Part shown: positions 16,477 through 24,547 of the stretch, in pieces
Position numbering within the stretch: the first letter of the stretch is position 1
How the letters are laid out: the number at the start of each line of letters is the position of its first letter
Source: Salinimicrobium marinum
GTDB lineage: Bacteria > Bacteroidota > Bacteroidia > Flavobacteriales > Flavobacteriaceae
NCBI RefSeq assembly: GCF_014651535.1
Contig: NZ_BMXB01000002.1
Location: forward strand, 310,001-374,000
Reading direction: 5' to 3'
DNA: 64,000 bases
Notes under the pieces: generated by a model
What the model was told of the DNA's origin: nothing
The model's database searches: none
Seen by the model: only the letters and a program-made list of their open reading frames with translations
Made by a program: the position numbers and the translations under genes

Positions 16477-18021
16477 CTACCAGTCTATCGGCCTGTAATC
16501 CTTCAGGAATTTACCGCACCAATGTTTTCCGCTATTGATCCCATCGATCAATGGATCCATTACTCTGGCAGCGCCATCTACAATATCCAGTGGTGGCTGA
16601 AAATCATGCACTTCTGTTTTTTTTCGGGAAAGTTCAGCGGGATCTTCATCGGTAACCCATCCGGTGTCTACCGCGTTCATGAAAATTCCATCTTTTGCCA
16701 ATCCAGCAGCAGAGGTGTGTGTCATCATATTTAAGGCAGCCTTCGCCATATTGGTATGAGGGTGCCGGTCTTCCTTCTTGAACCTTTGAAACTTACCTTC
16801 CATAGCCGATACGTTAATAATGTGCTTTTTTCCGGTATTTTCTTTTTTCATCAAGGCAGAGAGTCGGTTGCATAACACAAAGGGTGCAACAGAATTTACC
16901 AGTTGCACTTCCACCATTTCTGTGGTTTCTATTTCTCCGAGTTTTAACCTCCAGCTGTTGGTTTTCCTAAGATCCACCTGTTGCAGATCTGCATCCAGTT
17001 GTCCTTCGGGAAATACTTCTTTTGCTGAAAGGGAATTATCAAAACTATACGGAATCTGGGAAAGTTTTGCAGATGCCCTCAATCCTATCCCGGGTTCGGG
17101 GCCGTGCCAGGTGACCGGCAGGTTTTGATTGTTTCCGGCACCGGCAGTGAAACTTTTTAGTTCCTGTAGACAGTTTAAATGATCCTGCAGTAGTCCTTGT
17201 GCTCGTTTTGGCAAAGCATTTACCGGCAGATCCTCTTTGTCCATTAAATGCTGGTAAAAACCTGCAGGTCTTCTCACCGTCTGGGCTGCATTATTGATAA
17301 GGATATCCAGCCTGTCATATTTCTGTTCAATGAAGTTACAGAAGATCTCCACACTGGGAATATGCCGCAGGTCGAGTCCGTGAATTTTTAATCTGTGTCC
17401 CCACTGCGTAAAATCGTCTTCTTTGGAAAATCGTATAGCAGAATCTGCAGGAAACCTCGTGGTTGCAACCACAGTTGCTCCGGCACGCAATAGCATGAGG
17501 GTAATATGATATCCAATCTTTAATCTTGATCCCGTGACAATTGCCACCTGCCCGCTAAGATCTGTAGACTGGAACCGTTTAGCATAATTGAAGTCCCCAC
17601 ATTCTGTACACATAGTATCATAAAAATGGTGCAGCTTTGTATATTCTGTTTTACATACGTAGCAATTTCGTGGAGACTCGAGCTCAAGATCCTTTTTTAC
17701 CTGTGTGGGAGCCAAAAGTTTTGGTGCGATAAAAACAGCAGCTTCCCGCGCGCTCCTAATCCCTGTTTCTTTACGGGCGTGTTTGTCTCGCTCTATCATT
17801 TTTCGCTTTGCAGCCTTTTTAGCATCCTTTTTCCGCCGGTCAAATTCCTCCCTGTTAGGACGGGAAAGCAATCCTGCAGCAGACATTAAAGCGATTCGCT
17901 TTTCTTCCGGCATATCAAACAACTGATTGGTATCGCCAAGCAATTGCTCCAGAACTGAAATACATTTATCTATATGCTCCTGGTCTAGCTTCTCAGCCAC
18001 ATCTTCATTTTGGGACTTCAT
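16477..18021 (-). CDS. Zinc-ribbon plus short-chain dehydrogenase-like protein
   Basis: This 514-residue protein is much longer than a standard 250-residue SDR. Residues 1-100 are helical and strongly basic around 61-84. A four-cysteine zinc ribbon follows (Cys120, 123, 138, 141). The SDR Rossmann fold starts at about residue 157 with cofactor motif TGSRLKIG (163-170) and NNAA at 243-246. An insertion of about 120 residues precedes the active-site strand (NVSAMEG, Ser405). At the YxxxK position the Lys427 is kept but the catalytic Tyr is Thr423 (HTNMAK). NAD(P) binding seems intact, while normal SDR chemistry is doubtful. The basic region and zinc ribbon suggest a nucleic-acid or protein partner, which is inference. 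It starts at an ATG. Confidence 0.78.
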   Translation of the reverse strand: MKSQNEDVAEKLDQEHIDKCISVLEQLLGDTNQLFDMPEEKRIALMSAAGLLSRPNREEFDRRKKDAKKAAKRKMIERDKHARKETGIRSAREAAVFIAPKLLAPTQVKKDLELESPRNCYVCKTEYTKLHHFYDTMCTECGDFNYAKRFQSTDLSGQVAIVTGSRLKIGYHITLMLLRAGATVVATTRFPADSAIRFSKEDDFTQWGHRLKIHGLDLRHIPSVEIFCNFIEQKYDRLDILINNAAQTVRRPAGFYQHLMDKEDLPVNALPKRAQGLLQDHLNCLQELKSFTAGAGNNQNLPVTWHGPEPGIGLRASAKLSQIPYSFDNSLSAKEVFPEGQLDADLQQVDLRKTNSWRLKLGEIETTEMVEVQLVNSVAPFVLCNRLSALMKKENTGKKHIINVSAMEGKFQRFKKEDRHPHTNMAKAALNMMTHTSAAGLAKDGIFMNAVDTGWVTDEDPAELSRKKTEVHDFQPPLDIVDGAARVMDPLIDGINSGKHWCGKFLKDYRPIDW

Positions 18022-18336
18022 AAAAAATAATTAAACGGGCAAATATAAGCTATAATTGCATCAAATTAACTTTGTCATATTTTACCTTGTAAGCAACTTT
18101 TTAGAACCTTGTATGGAATTAATTAAAGTAACAGCAAAAGCTACATCCGAAATGCTCAAGATTATATTTAAAAGGTTCTTTAGGTCTGAAAAAACCAACA
18201 AATGAGGAATTGATACGTCGGAAAGTTTATCTCTAATAAAGAATTTTTTTTGCCCTACTATGCTTTTCGGAGTATTTTCACCAAGTTTTCTACGGAAATT
18301 ATTCTGGAGATAACACCTGATTTTACTTGTGATTTT
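18022..18336. other. Gene-poor gap with one doubtful 30-codon frame
   Basis: The only open stretch with a start is a plus-strand ATG frame at 18113-18205 encoding a 30-residue basic peptide (MELIKVTAKATSEM, ending SEKTNK). There is no recognisable family or convincing promoter, so I do not call it a gene. No other structure is apparent. Confidence 0.35.
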
Positions 18337-18716
18337 TCAGATTTTCACCCACTCTTTTGCTGCTTTACTTTCCTTAAAATTATAAGCTTTCAATTCTATT
18401 CCCGGGATCAGTTTAAAAGAAGTTTCAGCAAGGTTTTTGAACCAACTGCTATTTGTTATTACCGCAACTTTATCGATCTTTTTCAACAGATCTTTAAAGT
18501 TGCCTGCAGAGAATTTAAGATCCTGCATACTGCGCTGGCATCCATCCCTTCTATATCTGCAACTTCTATATAAATATTAAAATGATCTCTATTCCTGAAT
18601 TCGGGTAAAAATTCATCCATCGCATTTTCGAAGGACTTTTTAATGAATTTTCCCTCCCATCGAAATGCAAGGACTTTTCCATCTTCAAAAATCATTCTAC
18701 GTATGATATCTATCAT
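18337..18716 (-). pseudogene. SpoIIAA-like (STAS/SEC14-type) protein, frameshifted
   Basis: Two minus-strand frames together make one SpoIIAA-like protein of about 120 residues, the normal family length. The first runs from the ATG at 18716 (MIDIIRRMIFEDGKVLAFRW, then FNIYIEVADIEGMDASAV). The second continues from about 18528 (MQDLKFSAGNFKDLLKKIDK, then VAVITNSSWFKNLAE) to the stop at 18337. The break is at GCAGTATGCAGGATC, where one extra A (GTA-ATG-CAG) would restore a single frame. It is either a true one-base deletion or a sequencing error. No slippery heptamer is visible, so programmed frameshifting is unlikely. Such proteins bind lipids or act as STAS-like switches, but their role is unsettled. 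Confidence 0.72.
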
Positions 18717-18754
18717 TTTAAGTCATTACTAAATTTTCAGGTTATCATTGGTTA

Positions 18755-19708
18755 TTAAGGTATCACCACCATTTTTCCTGTAGTATGTGAACTCTGAATT
18801 TGTTCCAGGGCTTCAGGTGCTTCTTCTAGAGTAAAAGACCTGGTGATTTCAACTTTCAATTTTCCGGTATCTGCAAGGCCACGCAGTTCATCCAGCTGAC
18901 TGGAGTTGGGTTCCACAAAAACGAAACTAAAATTAATGTGTTTATCAATACCCTCTCCCTGACTTAAGGTAGATACAACCCTGCCTCCCGGCTTAAGGGC
19001 TTTCAAACTCTGCTTCATACTGTCGGCCCCGTTACAGTCAAATATGAGGTCTACACCCTCTTCATAAATATCTCTGGCTGCTGTACCAATATCCTGCTTT
19101 TTGTAATCTATGGTATGGTCTGCACCCATTTGTTTCATAAAAAAAGAATTTTCTTCACTGGCCACCCCAATGACCTCGGCACCTTTATTTTTAGCCAGCT
19201 GAATCCCAAAACCTCCAACTCCCCCGGAAGCTCCGACGATCAATACCCGCTGACCTTTTTGTAAATTTCCAGAATCGAATAAACCCTGGTTGGCGGTCAA
19301 ACCTGCCAGGGGAATACCCGCTGCTTCTTCAAAAGAAATATTTACAGGTTTCTTAGAGAGATAACTTTCCGGGATCACAATATACTCTGCATAAGTTCCC
19401 CACTTTACTTCGGGCCTTCGGGCATACCCGTACACATCTTCACCAACAGAAAATCTCCTGGCAGCATGGCCACGGTCTTCAATCGTACCGGCTAGATCCC
19501 AGCCTGAAATTACCGGGAAGGAATGCGGAAGCATATTTTTATAATAACCTTTTGTAATAACGGCGTCTACAGGGTTTACTCCTGCTGCTTTTATTTTTAC
19601 AAGGACCTCTCCTTCTTTCAGTTCAGGGATTTCCATAGTGTCTACAGTGACACTTGCTGGTCCGTCGAAGCCATCAAAAACGGCTGCTTTCATTTGTTTC
19701 TTCATCAT
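18755..19708 (-). CDS. NADP-dependent quinone oxidoreductase-like protein
   Basis: This 317-residue medium-chain reductase is of the zinc-free quinone oxidoreductase type. The N-terminal GroES-like domain shows AAGVNPVDAVITKGYY near residue 43 and ISGWDLAGTIEDRG near 68. The Rossmann domain has VLIVGASGGVGGFGIQLAKN at about 155-174, the AxxGxxG pattern for NADPH. No cysteine zinc ligands are present. It probably reduces quinones or reactive enones in the cytosol. It follows the universal stress protein gene with only ten bases between stop and start, so the two form an operon, which points to a stress-response role. The start is an ATG at 19708, with another ATG immediately after it. Confidence 0.87.
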   Translation of the reverse strand: MMKKQMKAAVFDGFDGPASVTVDTMEIPELKEGEVLVKIKAAGVNPVDAVITKGYYKNMLPHSFPVISGWDLAGTIEDRGHAARRFSVGEDVYGYARRPEVKWGTYAEYIVIPESYLSKKPVNISFEEAAGIPLAGLTANQGLFDSGNLQKGQRVLIVGASGGVGGFGIQLAKNKGAEVIGVASEENSFFMKQMGADHTIDYKKQDIGTAARDIYEEGVDLIFDCNGADSMKQSLKALKPGGRVVSTLSQGEGIDKHINFSFVFVEPNSSQLDELRGLADTGKLKVEITRSFTLEEAPEALEQIQSSHTTGKMVVIP

Positions 19709-19718
19709 ATATTTTTAT

Positions 19719-20180
19719 TTACTGCTCTTTATTTATTGGCACCATGTGAACCGGAACCTTTGTTTTCTCCAGTACTTTGGATGCCACTGTTCCCAGGAAT
19801 AGTTTTTCCAGTGTTGAGTGACTGTGAGTTCCCATGACAATAAGATCTGCGTTCCATTCTTCGGAATACGAAAGAATTGCATTTGCTGTATCACCTTCAG
19901 CAAGATGGGTGCTAACGGTAGGATCATTTAAATGGCTGGCGGCAGACTCCAGAAACTCCTCTGTATATTTCCTCATTTCAGAAGCCACAGAAAGATCTGT
20001 TGTCATTCCATAACCATCATAGCCCATAAAAGTAGGATACTGGGCACTGTAGTAGCTAATATCTGCCACTACGTGGATCAAACAAACCTGGGCACCAAGT
20101 TTTTTGGCCAGATCGTACCCGGCTTCTGCAACTTTTTCAGAAACAGGATTATAATCTATTGCGATTAGTACTTTTTTCAT
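19719..20180 (-). CDS. Universal stress protein (UspA family)
   Basis: This 153-residue single-domain Usp begins MKKVLIAIDYNP, as is typical of the family. I choose the ATG at 20180; a TTG two codons upstream is also in frame. The C-terminal signature LIVMGTHSHSTLEKLFLGT corresponds to the ATP-binding G-2x-G-9x-G(S/T) motif, but the second Gly is replaced by Ser. ATP binding is therefore uncertain. A good promoter lies just upstream (20203-20233). It is the first gene of a two-gene operon with the quinone oxidoreductase. Confidence 0.9.
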   Translation of the reverse strand: MKKVLIAIDYNPVSEKVAEAGYDLAKKLGAQVCLIHVVADISYYSAQYPTFMGYDGYGMTTDLSVASEMRKYTEEFLESAASHLNDPTVSTHLAEGDTANAILSYSEEWNADLIVMGTHSHSTLEKLFLGTVASKVLEKTKVPVHMVPINKEQ

Positions 20181-20202
20181 GATCAACTTTTATTGGTTCT
20201 TT

Positions 20203-20233
20203 TAAAATTACGAAAAAGGGCCTGCACGGTCAA
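20203..20233 (-). promoter_or_regulatory. Promoter of the usp-oxidoreductase operon
   Basis: The minus strand reads TTG, 20 bases, then TAATTTTA. This matches the Bacteroidota -33 TTG and -7 TAnnTTTG pattern at seven of eight -7 positions with correct spacing. It lies 23 bases before the ATG at 20180. Confidence 0.55.
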
Positions 20234-20350
20234 GAATGTAAGATGCTTTTCCCGTCTTCATAAGAAGATATTAACAGAACCCTTCTTCCCGGAAGAAAAT
20301 ACATCTTTAAAATCCTGATCTGTATCATATTCAGGTGTTAGTAGTTAACC

Positions 20351-20358
20351 TAATTTTG
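20351..20358 (+). promoter_or_regulatory. Candidate -7 box of the DUF2383 gene
   Basis: TAATTTTG is an exact match to TAnnTTTG and lies 28 bases before the ATG at 20387. No clear -33 TTG is visible at the expected distance. Confidence 0.4.
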
Positions 20359-20386
20359 CAAACAAAGAACTGAAAACCATTGCCTT

Positions 20387-20860
20387 ATGAAAACTACAAA
20401 AGAGTATGCAAGAACGGAACTGCGGGAGGAACTCATTAAGAATCTGGAGAGTTTACTGGAAAAAAATCTGGATGCAGAAAAAGGTTACAAAAGAGCATTA
20501 CAACACGCAGAAACTTCAAGATTAAAAGCATTTATCAAGAATCAGGCATTCCTGCATGCACGATTTGCTACCGAGCTGGACCAGTATCTGCACACGCTCA
20601 ATGAACGTCCAAAAAGCCAGCATAGTTTAATGGGTGATTTTCACCGGGCATGGATTGATTTTGGCAGTTCGATAAGTAAATCTGCCGATGAATTTATTCT
20701 TCAGGAATGTATTCGTGGCGAGAAAGCAGGAATAAGAGAATATGAAGAGAAATTAAATAACGGAAAGTTTGCTCCAACTACCAAATTGCTGCTGGAAGGT
20801 CAGCTATCAGCAATGAGCAATAATATAGCAGGCATTAAACATCAGGATGATTTGCCATAG
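20387..20860 (+). CDS. PA2169-type four-helix-bundle protein (DUF2383)
   Basis: This 157-residue all-helical protein fits the ferritin-like DUF2383 / PA2169 family. Signature segments are LLEKNLDAEKGYKRALQHAE near residue 23, FLHARFATELDQYL near 57, and IRGEKAGIREYEEKLNNG near 110. The acidic and histidine residues could form a metal site, but the canonical diiron EXXH pair is not obvious. Family members are often induced by stress. Here it lies divergent from the usp operon across about 200 bases with a promoter on each side, which fits a shared stress theme. It starts at an ATG. Confidence 0.8.
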   Translation: MKTTKEYARTELREELIKNLESLLEKNLDAEKGYKRALQHAETSRLKAFIKNQAFLHARFATELDQYLHTLNERPKSQHSLMGDFHRAWIDFGSSISKSADEFILQECIRGEKAGIREYEEKLNNGKFAPTTKLLLEGQLSAMSNNIAGIKHQDDLP

Positions 20861-21089
20861 TTTACCGGCACTTTTAATTTTTCGGATCTAAAAACATTTA
20901 AAGACTTGTTATTTTTTAAGGAGGAGCCGTTAAAGGTTATGGATTTTCACTTGTTAAAATTTATATTGGAGAGAATTACTTAATCAAGTGAAAAAAACTC
21001 TGAGCAATGAAAATTTATTCCCCCACTAATAACTACTACAATGTTAGCACCTGTAAATATGAAGCTGTTCAAAGAACAATTTCATAGGC

Positions 21090-22331
21090 ATGGGAAAGAA
21101 AAATCTGAAAAGAACTTTAGGCTTATGGGATGTCCTCATGTTTGGTGTGGGCGGAATAGTTGGTGCCGGAATTTATGCGATCATTGGTCAAGCTGCCGGC
21201 CTTAGCGGAAATATGCTTTGGCTAAGTTTTATTGTTGCTGCTATAGTAGCATTACTTTCGGGATTATCATACGCCGAATTTGTAAGTCGGTTCCCGGATT
21301 CTGGAGGAAGCTTTGAATATATAAAACAGGGATTAGGAAAGAAACCAGCCTTATTTATGTCGGTTTTTATGGCTCTAACAGGCATTGTTGCAGCTGCAGC
21401 TATTTCCATAAGTTTTGCAGATTATCTTAGCAGACTTGTGGATTTTCCTTCATGGGTCATCGTAATCGGAATCATTGCTTTTATGGCATTTTTTAATATT
21501 ATCGGTGCAAAATACAGCTCCTATTATAATGCAGTAGCGACCTTCATTACTCTGGCGGGTCTTGCAGTAGTTATCGCGGTTTGTATTCCCGAATTCGGAA
21601 CTACAGATCTTACTAAACTCGGAGATAATGGCTGGAACGGAATCTTTTCGGGTGGGGCTCTCATCTTCTTTAGTTACATTGGTTTTGAAGATCTTGTAAA
21701 GATGGCAGAAGACACCAAAAACCCGGAAAAGAATATGCCAAAAGGTGTCCTGTTTAGTGGATTGGCAGTGCTGGTAATTTATCTTTTAATTGCCATAAGT
21801 GCTAGTAGTGTCCTCGACTGGCAGGATCTATCGCAATCCAACGGACCTTTAGCCGAAGTGGCAGAAATTAAACTAGGCAGTTGGGGTGCTACGGGTTTGG
21901 TGATAGTGGCTTTGTTTGCAACCAGCAAAACCATACTAACCAATATTTTAGGAACCTCCCGACTTTTATATGATGTAGCCAGGGACAGTGAAGTGAACTG
22001 GATGAAAAAACTTACTACCATTTCAGGGATTGGTCATGCTCCTAACTATGCTATTGTTCTTATTGCTGTTTTAGCTATAGGTTTTGGCCTGATTGGAGAT
22101 CTTAAAATGGTGGCCAGCATCAGTAACATTTTTATCTTTATTGTCTTCGGAATGGTGAATATTGCGCTCCTCGCCTTCCGGTATAAACACAGAAAAAATC
22201 CTACAGAAAAACCAGCTTTTCATATTCCATTAAACGTAAATAACATTCCCATTCCAACGATTTTTGCACTATTAACGATCCTGGTTATGTTTGGTTATAA
22301 CATTTATAACCTCATGCAGGGACACTTATAA
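21090..22331 (+). CDS. APC family amino acid permease
   Basis: This 413-residue inner-membrane transporter has about twelve hydrophobic segments. The first helix carries the APC substrate-binding signature GVGGIVGAGIYAIIGQAAG near residue 19, and YAEFVSRFPDSGGSFEYIKQ near 61 is also typical. GALIFFSYIGFEDLVKMAED near 190 corresponds to the conserved helix 6 region. It probably exchanges or imports amino acids by proton coupling. No substrate can be named because no metabolic genes adjoin it. It starts at an ATG. Annotation by position with the stress genes upstream would be speculative. Confidence 0.9.
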   Translation: MGKKNLKRTLGLWDVLMFGVGGIVGAGIYAIIGQAAGLSGNMLWLSFIVAAIVALLSGLSYAEFVSRFPDSGGSFEYIKQGLGKKPALFMSVFMALTGIVAAAAISISFADYLSRLVDFPSWVIVIGIIAFMAFFNIIGAKYSSYYNAVATFITLAGLAVVIAVCIPEFGTTDLTKLGDNGWNGIFSGGALIFFSYIGFEDLVKMAEDTKNPEKNMPKGVLFSGLAVLVIYLLIAISASSVLDWQDLSQSNGPLAEVAEIKLGSWGATGLVIVALFATSKTILTNILGTSRLLYDVARDSEVNWMKKLTTISGIGHAPNYAIVLIAVLAIGFGLIGDLKMVASISNIFIFIVFGMVNIALLAFRYKHRKNPTEKPAFHIPLNVNNIPIPTIFALLTILVMFGYNIYNLMQGHL

Positions 22332-22381
22332 ATGATAGGAAATCATTCTGACATATATTTTGGCTGAAGAGTCCTTAGCTG

Positions 22382-23035
22382 TTACTCTTTTAAAATGATC
22401 ACATTTGCTTTCGCTCCTGTCAAAAGGTTCCATTCATTTTGCGTGATAGGCTGCCCATTTTCATCAAAAACTTTTAGTTCTGCTGTATTTGGTCCCGAAG
22501 AACCCTGGTTCAGGGCTTCAAATTCTATGGTATTGAATCCGTCTTTAAGTTTGACCAAAATAGGTGAATATCCACCCGTTAATGGCAAATTATTATAAAC
22601 CACTTCCCCGTTTACCAAAATTCGTACCCTGTCACCATCTACATATTCGTGATCGCGACAATAAACCTCCACAAATTTTCCGGTAGTCGTGAAGTCGCCC
22701 AGATACTGGTCTTTTTTATGAGCCTCTTTGACATCTTTATCCTTAAAAGCTTTAGGTGTAAAATTTTCCTGTTTGAACTCCAGTAATCCATTGTCTGTAG
22801 TGAGATTAACCGGTTTCTTTTCTTCTTTTTCAGAAAAAGGATCTTTGGAAGATGGGAAAAGAGGATTTTTACTTGGCTCTGGAGGAGTAGTACTTCTGGG
22901 GATAGAAAAAGAATTGTTCGTTTCTGCAGGAATGCTCATGCCACTCACAGGAGTGGTTTCCCTGGACCGATCAATTTGCGCAGAAATATCTGCAGAGAAA
23001 CAAATGAGGCCGATTAATATAAAAACTCTTTTCAT
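22382..23035 (-). CDS. Secreted protein of unknown function, beta-rich C-terminus
   Basis: A signal peptide is clear (MKRVFILIGLICFSADISAQ). Residues 20-80 are Pro/Ser/Thr-rich and probably disordered. The region from about residue 105 looks like a compact beta sandwich (DRVRILVNGEVVYNNLPLTG, then GFNTIEFEALNQGSSGPNTA), which resembles carbohydrate-binding or adhesin-type folds without matching a named family I can identify. At 217 residues with an ATG start it appears intact. It is likely periplasmic or exported. It stands alone and converges with the APC permease gene. Confidence 0.65.
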   Translation of the reverse strand: MKRVFILIGLICFSADISAQIDRSRETTPVSGMSIPAETNNSFSIPRSTTPPEPSKNPLFPSSKDPFSEKEEKKPVNLTTDNGLLEFKQENFTPKAFKDKDVKEAHKKDQYLGDFTTTGKFVEVYCRDHEYVDGDRVRILVNGEVVYNNLPLTGGYSPILVKLKDGFNTIEFEALNQGSSGPNTAELKVFDENGQPITQNEWNLLTGAKANVIILKE

Positions 23036-23241
23036 TATTTAGCGTATTATATAGAATTCACTGTTTATAGATCATCCTTTGTACATTATCAAAAACCTAA
23101 CCCAAAATTACATAATTAAAATATTCTTTTTAGGTAATGAAGTACCTGCCACGCACACTGGGTTTAACGCAGATTTAACCTGTAAACCATTGCGGTTAAC
23201 CACACTATTATGTACTTTGAAAGTAAAATAAAAAGAACGTT

Positions 23242-23658
23242 ATGAGCAGGAAAGAACAAATGCCAAAAGGCAATAAAGAAGATAGAGAAAAATCTCCGGA
23301 AGATCTGGATTACAATCCTGATATCACTTCTCAGGACAAGCAAATCCTGAATAATCAAAGTAAGGATGAAAAAAGTGCAGAAGGGGAAGATGATTATTTC
23401 AAAGACCGGGAAGAACCCATTGATTATGCAGGAGCCGATCTTGATCTGCCCGAAATGGATGATAAAAAATTCAATCCTACCCGCAATAAACCTCAGGATG
23501 TGGAAAAGAACAGAAAACCTAAGGAATCTGTAAATTCCAATGATGATATGAAAGAGAACACCGAAACCATTGCCAGAGGAGAGAAGGCAGAAAAATTCGG
23601 AAATGACAAGGATGATCAGGACTCTGGGGAAGACCGGCACGGCAGAAGGAACAGTTAA
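23242..23658 (+). CDS. Hydrophilic, probably disordered protein
   Basis: I do not recognise a family. The 138-residue product is extremely rich in Asp, Glu, Lys and Asn, has almost no large hydrophobic residues, and ends in RHGRRNS. It has no signal peptide or membrane segment. Composition like this is seen in stress-associated intrinsically disordered proteins, but that is inference. A clean ATG frame and codon use like the neighbouring genes support it. The long open frame on the opposite strand over the same bases has no protein-like features. Confidence 0.6.
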   Translation: MSRKEQMPKGNKEDREKSPEDLDYNPDITSQDKQILNNQSKDEKSAEGEDDYFKDREEPIDYAGADLDLPEMDDKKFNPTRNKPQDVEKNRKPKESVNSNDDMKENTETIARGEKAEKFGNDKDDQDSGEDRHGRRNS

Positions 23659-23739
23659 TCCTGTGATCAAAAGTATGGAAAAGCTCCGGAACTTTTTACG
23701 TGTTTCGGAGCTTTCTATTTTACATTTCATTGGGAAAGC

Positions 23740-23770
23740 TTGAATAAAAACACATTTCTAAGTATCTTCG
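23740..23770 (+). promoter_or_regulatory. Promoter of upp
   Basis: TTG at 23740-23742 is followed, 20 bases later, by TATCTTCG (23763-23770), seven of eight matches to TAnnTTTG. Transcription would start near 23777, which excludes the upstream in-frame TTG as the start codon and supports the ATG at 23791. Confidence 0.5.
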
Positions 23771-23790
23771 TCCTACAAAACACCCGCCTA

Positions 23791-24450
23791 ATGACCATTC
23801 ATCATCTTGCTGAAAATAATTCTGTTTTAAATACCTTCATTGCTGAACTTAGGGATGTAACAACCCAGAAAGACCGGTTGAGATTCAGAAGAAATATCGA
23901 AAGAATCGGAGAGGTTTTAGGATATGAACTAAGCAAGACCCTGAAGTTTTCAGAAAAAGAAGTGAATACTCCCTTGGGAACTTCAAAAATCAACCTACCG
24001 GAAGAAAATGTGGTGATCTGTTCTATCTTACGTGCAGGAATCCCCTTGCATAACGGATTGCTGAATTATTTTGATAAAGCTGAAAATTCTTTTATTTCTG
24101 CTTACCGGCATCATCCAAACAATGACGAAGAATTTGAAATCCTGGTAGAATATATTGCTTCCCCTTCCCTTGAAGGAAAGACCCTCATCCTGGCAGATCC
24201 CATGATGGCTACCGGCCGCTCTTTTGTCAATGTCCTGAAAGCTCTTGAGAGATTAGGAAAACCTGAAAAAATTCATTTAGTATCTGTAATTGGAGCACAG
24301 GAGGGAATTGATTACGTGTCCGAACATTTTCCTGAAAACAGCACCTTGTGGATCGCTACTGTAGACAAGCAGCTTGATGAGCGGGGATATATTGTGCCGG
24401 GACTTGGTGACGCGGGAGATCTGGCCTATGGCTCAAAACTCCAGCACTAA
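23791..24450 (+). CDS. upp: Uracil phosphoribosyltransferase
   Basis: The enzyme makes UMP from uracil and PRPP in pyrimidine salvage. At 219 residues it is the usual length when started at the ATG at 23791 (MTIHHLAENNSVLN). The longer in-frame extension overlaps the promoter. Signature segments are LRAGIPLHNGLLNYF near residue 77, the PRPP-binding loop LADPMMATGRSFVNVLKALE near 131, and the uracil-binding C-terminus ERGYIVPGLGDAGDLAYG. In the PRPP loop the sequence is DPMMATGRS, compared with the classical DPMLATGGS. It is monocistronic. Confidence 0.93.
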   Translation: MTIHHLAENNSVLNTFIAELRDVTTQKDRLRFRRNIERIGEVLGYELSKTLKFSEKEVNTPLGTSKINLPEENVVICSILRAGIPLHNGLLNYFDKAENSFISAYRHHPNNDEEFEILVEYIASPSLEGKTLILADPMMATGRSFVNVLKALERLGKPEKIHLVSVIGAQEGIDYVSEHFPENSTLWIATVDKQLDERGYIVPGLGDAGDLAYGSKLQH

Positions 24451-24547
24451 GAGGGAGCTTAGAAATTCTAAAATATAACTCCCAGATTCCAATAAATTCA
24501 TCCAGTTCCTGGTTCTTATTTCAGATAAACTTATTTAGTTTATTTCA

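Noticed and set aside
18113-18205. A 30-codon basic peptide frame
   Set aside because: It has no convincing promoter, no known family, and is short enough to occur by chance.
18483-18528. Programmed frameshifting in the SpoIIAA-like gene
   Set aside because: There is no slippery heptamer or downstream structure at the junction. A simple one-base indel explains the pattern better.
23164-23730. A 188-codon minus-strand frame of Phe/Ile-rich sequence
   Set aside because: It is the mirror of the acidic plus-strand protein at 23242-23658 (Asp/Lys/Glu codons read backwards give Phe/Ile/Leu). Membrane-like composition is therefore an artefact.
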